In this document: piece after piece, positions 8,301-11,619 of the stretch
Position numbering within the stretch: the first letter of the stretch is position 1
Layout of the letters: the number at the start of each line of letters is the position of its first letter
Assembly (NCBI GenBank): GCA_937927975.1
Contig: CALEZT010000175.1
Location: 1-11,619 of the forward strand
From: an uncultured Phycisphaerales bacterium
GTDB taxonomy: Bacteria > Planctomycetota > Phycisphaerae > Sedimentisphaerales > Anaerobacaceae
Direction: 5' to 3'
DNA length: 11,619 nt
The notes under the pieces: generated by a model
What the model saw: only the letters and a program-made list of their open reading frames with translations
Database searches by the model: none
What the model was told of the DNA's origin: nothing
Program-made: the position numbers and the translations under genes

Positions 8301-11300
8301 CTGACGCACTCCAATGGCGATATGATGGCGATCTCCTACAACGGGGCGGGCCTGATCAGCCAAGTCCAGGACTCTGCCGGCCGGACCGCCATCTACACGT
8401 ATGACGCCGCGAACCAGCACCTGCTCAGCGTCGTTCGCACGGACGGCGTCTGCTCCTACCAGTACGATACGACCTCCGCAGATTCCCGCCGGCATGCCCT
8501 GACCCGGATCGCGACCCCCGATGGCGTCGTGCGATCCTTCAGCTACGATTCCATGGGCCGTATCGGGGCGATTCATAGCAGCACAACTCCCGATCAGGAC
8601 ATACTCCTGACGTATGGTCCTACGGGCACGATCTACGCAGACGTGGTTACGCCTGGCAATAAGGCACGCTACGAAGTCTATGTGAACGACAAGGGGCAGG
8701 TCTGCCGCACGATCGACCCGCTTGACCAGGTCTCCCAGGCCCGCTATGACTCGTTGGGCCGGTTGATTCGCCAATTGCTTCCCAATGGCTCCAGTATCGA
8801 CTACACATATGACGGAGACGGCCATCTCGTATCCAGCCAGGACACGATGGGCCAGAGGCTCACGTTCACCTACGACCCCGATGACCACTGGCTGACGGGT
8901 GTGATCGACCAGAGAGGCAATCTCACCCAGTACCAGTACAATGACTATGGCAATCTGACGGCCATCGTTCACGCCGACGGATCTGCGCAGCGGTTTACGT
9001 ACGATGGCCAGGGTAATCTGACTTCCTCGGCCAATCGCCGGGGCCAGGTGATCGCGTACAGCTATAACAGCGATGGTCTGCTCACGGGCAAGCTGTACCA
9101 GGACGGTTCGCAGGACCTGTTCACCTACGATGCCCGCGGCAACCTGATCACCGCCACGGACGACGCCGGCGTAACGATCATGCAGTACGATGCCGCCGAC
9201 CGCATGACGAGGATCACCTACCCCAATGGCCGGTTCCTCCAATACACCTATGACGCACAGGGTCGGCGGACCCGCATGGAGGATCAGGATGGCTTTATCG
9301 TCAACTACTTCTACGATTCTGCCGGGAGGCTTTTCAGGCTGACGGATGCCTCCGATGCCATCATTGTGAGATATTTCTATGATGCGCGGAGTCGGCTCGT
9401 GCGAGAGGACAAGGGCAACGGTACGTACACGACGTACGAGTACGATGGGGTTGGCCAACTGCTGCACTTGATCAACCACGCTCCGGACGGTTCGGTCAAC
9501 AGCCGCTTCGACTACACCTACGATGTCTTGGGCCGGCGCACTGCGATGCAGACGTTGGACGGTACATGGCAGTATCAGTACGATCCGAGGGGCTTGCTCA
9601 CGCGGGCGGTCTTCACATCGAGCAATCCAGAGGTCCCCGATCAGGACCTTACATATGTTTACGATCCGGCTGGCAACAGAATCGCGACGGTCATCAATGG
9701 CGAGACTACCAACTATGGAACGAATGACCTCAACCAGTACATAGTTGTCGGCAACGTGACGTATGTGTACGACGCAGACGGAAACCTCACCGGCAAGACC
9801 GACGGCACGAATAACTGGACATATGCCTACGACAGCGAGAATCGCCTCATTGAGGTGGTGACGCCCAATGGTACATGGCAATATGAGTACGACATCTTCG
9901 GCCAGAAGACCGCCATTATTCAGGACGGAGCCCGGACTGAATACCTCTGCGACCCCTTCAACTGGGGGATCATGGTAGCAGAATACAACACGGTCGAAGT
10001 CACAACACAGCACTATAGTTACGGGTTTGGACTTGAGAATTCCGTCAGGTCTGGGAGCGCGTACTACTACGATTTTGACGCAACGGGCCATACGAGCGGC
10101 ATGTCGGGAAGCGATGGGGGCTACGCAAACAGCTACTCGTACCAGCCTTTTGGTGAGGTTGGCAGTTCCAGTGAGACTGCTTCCAATTCGTTCACACAAT
10201 ATGGACAGGGGGGCTTTACAACTGAGGACTATGGCTTGACTGGGATGGCAGGAACCGCGTACGATTCTACTGTTGGCCAGGTCCTCAATTCCAACCATGT
10301 TATAGGAGACTTGCCAGCTGATTTCGGCCAGGTTGCCGAGTACTGGTGCGATATGGTTGGCGGCAGCCTTGGTGCAGCATCTGGGACGGCACAGTCGATC
10401 ATTGATTGCATAAACAATACCCCGTTTGATCCTCTTAGCATTAGCATGGCCCTGAACGTCGCAAATGCACTCAAACACCTATCAGATCTTACACAAGCAG
10501 ACCCAGGTAGCCAGGAAGGGCGCGATGCAGAAAACCTACTATTCTGGGACACAACAAAGTTGCTACTTGGTTGGTACCCTCCTGCAAAGGGAGTCTTCAT
10601 TGCAGGGGACATATTGTTAAATATTCTCTACAGTGATTTGCTCGGTGACCTAATTGATATTTGGTCTTGGGAATTGGGGCGTTTCTTGGCGAGCCCCAAT
10701 TCTTCCGACGCCTACGGAAAGATAAGAGATGGGATTGGTTGGCTCCTGCGTCGCGTCTTCTCGTGGGATCCGAACGACATCACCGGCCCGCAGGGTGTAG
10801 GGATAGAGCACTGGATCGCCGGGCCGGAAGAGCTTGGCTACACGATCCGCTGTGAGAACGACGCCGAGAAGGCGACTGCCCCAGCCCAGACCATCCGGAT
10901 CACGCAGCAATTGGATGAGGATCTGGATTCCAGTACCTTCCGTCTCGGCGACTTTGGCTTCGGCCTGTTCTTTGTGGACGTGCCGGACGACGTAGCGAGC
11001 TACGAAGCCCGACTGGACGTCGTAGACGCCCTTGGTATCTATGTGGACGTCAAGGCTGGTATCCACCTGGACACCGGAGTGATCTTCTGGGAGCTTATCT
11101 CAGTCGATCCCGAGACCGGCGATCTGCCCTGGGACCCCTTCCGGGGCATTCTGGCCCCCAACCACAACCCGCCGGAGGGCGATGGCTGGTTCACCTATAC
11201 AGTCAGCACCAAGACCACGGTCGCCAGTGGCGATCGTGTAGACGCGGAGGCCTCGATCGTCTTCGACACGAACGACCCGATCGACACGCCGGCCATCTTC

Positions 11301-11619
11301 AACACCCTCGACATAGCCGGGCCGACAAGTGCGGTTGACCCGCTGCCCGCCGAAGTCGCTACCGCCGATTTTACAGTCTCCTGGTCCGGCCAGGACGATG
11401 CCGACGGGACGCCCGGCTCGGGCATCGCCTCCTACGACATCTACGTCTCCGACAACGGCGCCGCGTTTGTCCTCTGGCTGGATGACACCAGCGATAGCTC
11501 CGCGACGTTCACAGGCCAAGACGGGCACACGTATGCCTTCTACTGCGTCGCCGCGGACAACGTGGGCCATGTGGAGGACGATCCGGGCATTCCCGAAGCC
11601 CAAACCATCGTCGGTACGC
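2370..11619 (+). CDS. Giant LEPR-XLL multidomain RHS/YD-repeat surface protein, C-terminus off the right edge
   Basis: One open frame of 3083 codons without a stop, still open at the window end. The N-terminus has no classical Sec signal peptide; residues 24-36 (LEQLEPRLLLSSD) are the LEPR-XLL motif, known from planctomycete exported giant proteins and thought to act in sorting. Order of parts by residue: acidic Ser/Pro/Glu linker 37-155; beta-rich region to 493 with GxGxD-like motifs; glycine-rich block 494-665; beta-strand spacer 666-812; glycine-rich block 813-984; two SbsA-like Ig domains about 990-1230; CARDB about 1234-1350; PPC-like about 1364-1450; TIG-like domain and follow-on about 1460-1620; beta/helical linker to 1850; RHS entry domain about 1854-1950; YD repeats about 1957-2521; degenerate RHS core end about 2530-2637; variable tip to 2798; DPND module 2800-2985; FnIII-like domain to the edge. 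Likely extracellular, with adhesive and shell-forming parts. No catalytic site is evident. An effector role of the tip is speculation. Confidence 0.93.
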   Translation, partial: MGIRKWLGLKSNGDGGGVAPVPQLEQLEPRLLLSSDPVGLEILSPTVGSLVDAVISVDLSPDASKADERDDTSVLSLFASDESFSDEDAADEEAIYALSRCSAQTEAVCLVPLETSTQPVLPQEGLESSTPTVSAGEQSSIAEQLVETLRSANGPPVPPIGQILAFQASADQNDLTLRFASGNTPQVELWDNSTDTILASCAATDVCTIEIIGSDEADDTLTVDLSSAESTVCDIHYWGGNGGYDSLVVQGTESFSAQYEAMGSDSGVIQLTSPSSTVNIAFTGLEPVDVHDLASYTFTTGAGADIITIDSPEPGKNRISGTTGGIPFESVTFWNVASFTLNTGAGIDSVTMDSVGLVAMGLSTFAIVAGDGDDVVHVVPSATVPISVDGGAGWDELVMGPQGSAVTLGTDRIVASGKQVVSYARTEEITINEEAVVLANTTFNARRYNLGNFTVRNNSTLTLSSDVSMVGFQGVEIVAENLTIEIGSSVSATGKGYGRGSGPGAGQMVIVEVFYQRGTGGGYGGVGGTAFHSVPSGGSYGSVTSPVDLGSGGGDSQSGGAGGGAIHLEVGGTLRVDGSIVANGESPKYFGGGSGGSIYLVAGALAGSGVISADGGSSYEGGGGGGGRIAVYYGVSSYTGAMWARGGAGQLSWMNATGGAGTIYVKSASEAHGRLRVDNGGIAAGSTPLVESLTLDELTVTGQANVSVTTGISIDASALNLSTSGRLTNRGTVTVGALTSGDGTITNSGTLRWVTARIQSGTTVLSNTGILISPVLEVYSGGVLTHPAGGPVLNLVVPGNVTIYAGGKIDVSGKGYGRGSGPGAGQMVIVEVFYQRGTGGGYGGVGGTAFHSVPSGGSYGSVTSPVDLGSGGGDSQSGGAGGGAIHLEVGGTLRVDGSIVANGESPKYFGGGSGGSIYLVAGALAGSGVISADGGSSYEGGGGGGGRIAVYYGVSSYTGTMRARGGTGQLSWMNATGGTGTIYVMGQDSPPVVVTASPQGYRGYGADPVDYVDVVFSHPIDPATFTFDDVSLFGSRVGPIEITGIALVGQSGPTHMETWRISFAPQDEEGVYTLRLGPDIANLHGNLLDQDLDGQPGEVEEDVFVHAWTNDYTGPRINLHWPKTGVTGHASYVDVYFSEPITQIAGVDMTFVTGDVTITRPGGATFHPTSIQKISDGPAANGYRITFAALDTAGIYTLTIGPDIRDLAGNRMDQNGNGVLGEPGDVYSGSMNIQSPDLTPRNNVQVAGAPVAGKAVTVTYTVDNVGVQAALGSWVDSLFISSDTNWDIGAPLLARVTHTGDVPAGSSYTETVTALWPGVLPGQYHVIVRVDSQTRTPESNEANNVATSPGTWTSDVEEFLLTETPELTLVSGQSSYYKLKVPAGKTLRLNLTSGHSGAANQLYVSYGAIPTPSVSHHASAGSQPNQQLQFFAPKEGYYYLLVRCSSVSQPVVPNQCRLTASLPDFSIHSLSVRSGSNKGSVTTVIRGAELTPDVIVRLVDAESSIPAAKVWWKDSTEIWATFDLTVVPSPPEVEPDDPPFSRVFDVEVVTEAARASLKSGFTVTDSPVGKLHLTVDSRSFALANSVQSVTVYYSNSGQTDIEAPLLLLQASVPVEVSRTNMAVGSFGLSRGSTVSVSVPNTVVMIPIASAPLYLAHCSAGPAGVLPPGSSGSFSFQFIVPREDVQFSISELDLNYKLYWELPVPPATYGTRVVRPDEYYEALDGTLYYVRANGEKNPEYEFGMPLPGQDGDGWLYVAEGYVSMKDSSRPPYVSPEAWQAFWDNLANGIGGSWTATWRDLQRVITEDATHLRLMGQEITTWSYDNLLGFEYSRANNALLGTVLDTALDIYDEAPGLPLTFGRVFSTTILGRFNKGDLGYGWRHEWDFRLMKDTNGDGQPMIYVLGLTGVRVFTEKSDGAFTASPGDTGTFTRTTTHYILEERGGLKYRFDIKTLMLTSVSDANGNQVTLTYSQGKLIRLTHSNGDMMAISYNGAGLISQVQDSAGRTAIYTYDAANQHLLSVVRTDGVCSYQYDTTSADSRRHALTRIATPDGVVRSFSYDSMGRIGAIHSSTTPDQDILLTYGPTGTIYADVVTPGNKARYEVYVNDKGQVCRTIDPLDQVSQARYDSLGRLIRQLLPNGSSIDYTYDGDGHLVSSQDTMGQRLTFTYDPDDHWLTGVIDQRGNLTQYQYNDYGNLTAIVHADGSAQRFTYDGQGNLTSSANRRGQVIAYSYNSDGLLTGKLYQDGSQDLFTYDARGNLITATDDAGVTIMQYDAADRMTRITYPNGRFLQYTYDAQGRRTRMEDQDGFIVNYFYDSAGRLFRLTDASDAIIVRYFYDARSRLVREDKGNGTYTTYEYDGVGQLLHLINHAPDGSVNSRFDYTYDVLGRRTAMQTLDGTWQYQYDPRGLLTRAVFTSSNPEVPDQDLTYVYDPAGNRIATVINGETTNYGTNDLNQYIVVGNVTYVYDADGNLTGKTDGTNNWTYAYDSENRLIEVVTPNGTWQYEYDIFGQKTAIIQDGARTEYLCDPFNWGIMVAEYNTVEVTTQHYSYGFGLENSVRSGSAYYYDFDATGHTSGMSGSDGGYANSYSYQPFGEVGSSSETASNSFTQYGQGGFTTEDYGLTGMAGTAYDSTVGQVLNSNHVIGDLPADFGQVAEYWCDMVGGSLGAASGTAQSIIDCINNTPFDPLSISMALNVANALKHLSDLTQADPGSQEGRDAENLLFWDTTKLLLGWYPPAKGVFIAGDILLNILYSDLLGDLIDIWSWELGRFLASPNSSDAYGKIRDGIGWLLRRVFSWDPNDITGPQGVGIEHWIAGPEELGYTIRCENDAEKATAPAQTIRITQQLDEDLDSSTFRLGDFGFGLFFVDVPDDVASYEARLDVVDALGIYVDVKAGIHLDTGVIFWELISVDPETGDLPWDPFRGILAPNHNPPEGDGWFTYTVSTKTTVASGDRVDAEASIVFDTNDPIDTPAIFNTLDIAGPTSAVDPLPAEVATADFTVSWSGQDDADGTPGSGIASYDIYVSDNGAAFVLWLDDTSDSSATFTGQDGHTYAFYCVAADNVGHVEDDPGIPEAQTIVGT
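2439..2477 (+). other. LEPR-XLL sorting motif
   Basis: Residues 24-36 read LEQLEPRLLLSSD, a full match to the LEPR-XLL pattern found near the N-terminus of large extracellular proteins in Planctomycetota and some relatives. It follows a short basic start (MGIRKWLGLK) and takes the place of a normal signal peptide. It is the main basis for the organism guess. Confidence 0.88.
3270..3572 (+). other. Beta-rich region with four scattered RTX-like GxGxD motifs
   Basis: Motifs GAGADIITID (residue 301), GAGIDSVTMD (344), GDGDDVVHVV (370) and GGAGWDELVM (390) resemble the GGxGxDxUx calcium-binding nonapeptide of RTX proteins. They are separated by 20-43 residues instead of being in tandem 9-residue units. 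That suggests a beta-helix-like fold with isolated turns rather than a true RTX roll. Calcium binding is possible but not established. Confidence 0.45.
3849..4364 (+). repeat. Glycine-rich block, copy 1 (172 residues)
   Basis: Residues 494-665 of the giant protein, from GKGYGRGSGPG through a poly-glycine run (EGGGGGGGRIAVYYG) to GTIYV. It aligns without gaps to a second copy exactly 957 bp downstream. From 3858 to 4252 the two copies are identical base for base (395 bp), while the last 112 bp differ at 15 positions. GGGxGGxIxL and GGGGGGRIAVYY phrases are familiar from secreted giant proteins of planctomycetes and probably form a beta-helical or glycine-sheet surface. Confidence 0.9.
4365..4805 (+). 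other. Spacer between the two glycine-rich blocks
   Basis: Residues 666-812. Short beta-strand phrases of the type LNLSTSGRLTNRGTVTVG and GTITNSGTLRW recur, as in beta-helix adhesin/autotransporter passenger regions where each turn adds a strand and a G/N turn. Unlike the flanking blocks it is not glycine-saturated and has no second copy in the window. Confidence 0.5.
4806..5321 (+). repeat. Glycine-rich block, copy 2 (172 residues)
   Basis: Residues 813-984, the in-frame repeat of 3849-4364. Perfect identity covers 4815-5209. The remaining 3' part carries 15 substitutions giving only four amino-acid changes (A to T three times, W to R once). The mostly silent divergence in the tail implies an old duplication kept for its protein sequence. 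Confidence 0.9.
5335..6060 (+). other. Two SbsA-like bacterial Ig domains
   Basis: Both units follow the Big_5/SbsA pattern: a strand with VDVxFSxPI (YVDVVFSHPIDPATF; YVDVYFSEPITQIAG), an inner strand pair, then YTLRLGPDIANLHGNLLDQDLDG in the first and YTLTIGPDIRDLAGNRMDQNGNG in the second, each closing with GxPGxVxxD/Y. They are most likely structural spacers. Confidence 0.75.
6070..6420 (+). other. CARDB domain
   Basis: The segment begins PDLTPRNNVQVAGAPVAGK and continues VTYTVDNVGVQAA..SWVDSLFISSDTNWDIGAPLL, ending GQYHVIVRVDSQTRTPESNEANN. This is the classic CARDB (cell-adhesion-related) arrangement with the VDNVG core and the ESNEANN terminus. Confidence 0.85.
6459..6720 (+). other. PPC-like beta-sandwich domain
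   Basis: ETPELTLVSGQSSYYKLKV, AGKTLRLNLTSG and the closing FFAPKEGYYYLLVRCSS match the pre-peptidase C-terminal (PPC) pattern of an opening G-x-x-xYY strand and a final Y-Y-x-L-V strand. A TIG-like domain follows (VTTVIRGAELTPDVIVRLVDAESSIPAAKVWW). Confidence 0.65.
7929..9930 (+). repeat. RHS entry domain and about 20 YD repeats
   Basis: The entry domain starts GLPLTFGRVFSTTILG..DLGYGWRHEWDFRL (residue 1854), the usual lead-in to RHS proteins (DUF6531-like). YD repeats follow, recognisable by xxYDxxGRLxxxxxxxG units: for example FSYDSMGRI, ARYDSLGRL, YTYDAQGRR, YFYDSAGRL, YTYDVLGRR. In families of known structure such repeats wrap into a hollow beta-shell around a C-terminal cargo. Several units have drifted (FTYDPDDHW, YQYNDYGNL). 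Confidence 0.9.
9950..10763 (+). other. Degenerate RHS core end plus AT-richer variable tip
   Basis: A hand count gives about 49% GC for 10261-10740, against about 62-67% in the lines just after it and about 62% in the YD-repeat region near 9001. Codons rare elsewhere (ATA, CTA, TTA, AGA) cluster here. The block includes the end of the RHS core: AYYYDFDATGHTSGMSGSDG, YSYQPFGEV, then GLTGMAGTAYDSTVGQ in place of the usual GLYxxxARYYDPxxGRF. The DP of the canonical self-cleavage region is DS, so autoproteolysis looks unlikely. Residues about 2641-2798 form an unrecognised tip, rich in Leu/Ile/Trp helices (ENLLFWDTTKLLLGWYPP; DILLNILYSDLLGDLIDIW) with two cysteines. The reading frame continues into GC-rich structural domains, so the tip is internal. 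Confidence 0.7.
10767..11324 (+). other. DPND module of secreted giant proteins
   Basis: Residues 2800-2985 begin DPNDITGPQG and contain YTIRCENDAEKATAPAQTIRI, LDEDLDSSTFRLGDFGFG, SVDPETGDLPWDP and a closing IVFDTNDPIDTPAIFNTLD. I recognise the same order of phrases from other secreted giant proteins, where it is usually C-terminal, but cannot name the family with certainty. It looks like two beta-sandwich units with no visible catalytic residues. GC jumps to over 60% at its first residues. Confidence 0.6.
11325..11619 (+). other. Fibronectin III-like domain, cut by the right edge
   Basis: Residues from about 2986 include FTVSWSGQDDADG, SGIASYDIYVSDNGAAFVLWL and YAFYCVAADNVGHVED, the strand pattern of a bacterial FnIII-like spacer (W on strand B, YDIYVS on C, YxFYCVAxDNxG on F). 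The end and the true C-terminus of the protein, including any cell-wall or outer-membrane anchor, are outside the window. Confidence 0.65.

Noticed and set aside
7131..10478. Minus-strand open frame of 1115 codons opposite the RHS region
   Set aside because: It lies wholly opposite the clearly coding plus-strand YD repeats. The periodic codon use of those repeats avoids antisense stops; the translation is a repetitive Val/Ile/Arg string with no recognisable domain.
10290..10763. A defined toxin domain in the RHS tip
   Set aside because: No nuclease, deaminase, ADP-ribosyltransferase or peptidase motif is visible, and no immunity gene can be seen in the window; calling it a toxin would be unsupported.
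10650..11603. Minus-strand frames opposite the DPND module and FnIII-like domain
   Set aside because: The plus strand here encodes conserved phrases in frame with the giant gene; the antisense translations are low-complexity Val/Gly/Arg sequence.

Overview
The window looks like chromosomal DNA of a free-living bacterium with fairly high GC, most likely a member of the Planctomycetota. The main argument is the LEPR-XLL sorting motif (LEQLEPRLLLSSD) at the N-terminus of a giant secreted protein. Its mix of surface domains (glycine-rich blocks, SbsA-like Ig domains, CARDB, PPC, RHS/YD repeats, a DPND-type module) is also typical of planctomycete extracellular proteins. Two imperfect palindromic hairpins with a GGCTGAYGCC loop resemble hairpin repeats I remember from planctomycete intergenic DNA; that is weaker support.

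Layout. (a) 1-1140, minus strand: a small gene of 89 codons, then, 197 bp downstream of it on the same strand, a gene for a GHKL-fold ATPase-like protein that runs off the left edge. Both genes read leftwards and may be one transcript. (b) 1141-2369: about 1.2 kb without a convincing large gene. It is full of inverted repeats, including two recurrent hairpin types, a three-segment arrangement in which one strand can pair with either of two partners, short GGTATTTC direct repeats, and one possible small coding remnant (1911-2108). (c) 2370-11619, plus strand: one uninterrupted reading frame of 3083 codons that runs off the right edge. I translated it throughout; no stop occurs and the frame closes with one spare base at the window end.

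The giant protein reads in order: LEPR-XLL motif, acidic linker, beta-rich region with four scattered GxGxD-type motifs, two glycine-rich blocks of 172 residues sharing 395 bp of perfectly identical DNA, two SbsA-like Ig domains, CARDB, a PPC-like domain, a TIG-like domain and its follow-on, an RHS entry domain, about 20 YD repeats, a degenerate RHS core end, an AT-richer variable tip, a conserved module beginning DPNDITGP, and a fibronectin-III-like domain at the edge. The expected role is a secreted or surface-displayed adhesive/RHS shell protein.

Most interesting points: the mosaic identity of the two glycine-rich blocks, which suggests recent gene conversion; a composition-shifted RHS end and tip lying inside the polypeptide rather than at its C-terminus; the GHKL plus small-protein pair; and the attenuator-like hairpin set near 1819-1886. 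I cannot show that any of these is a new system from this window alone.
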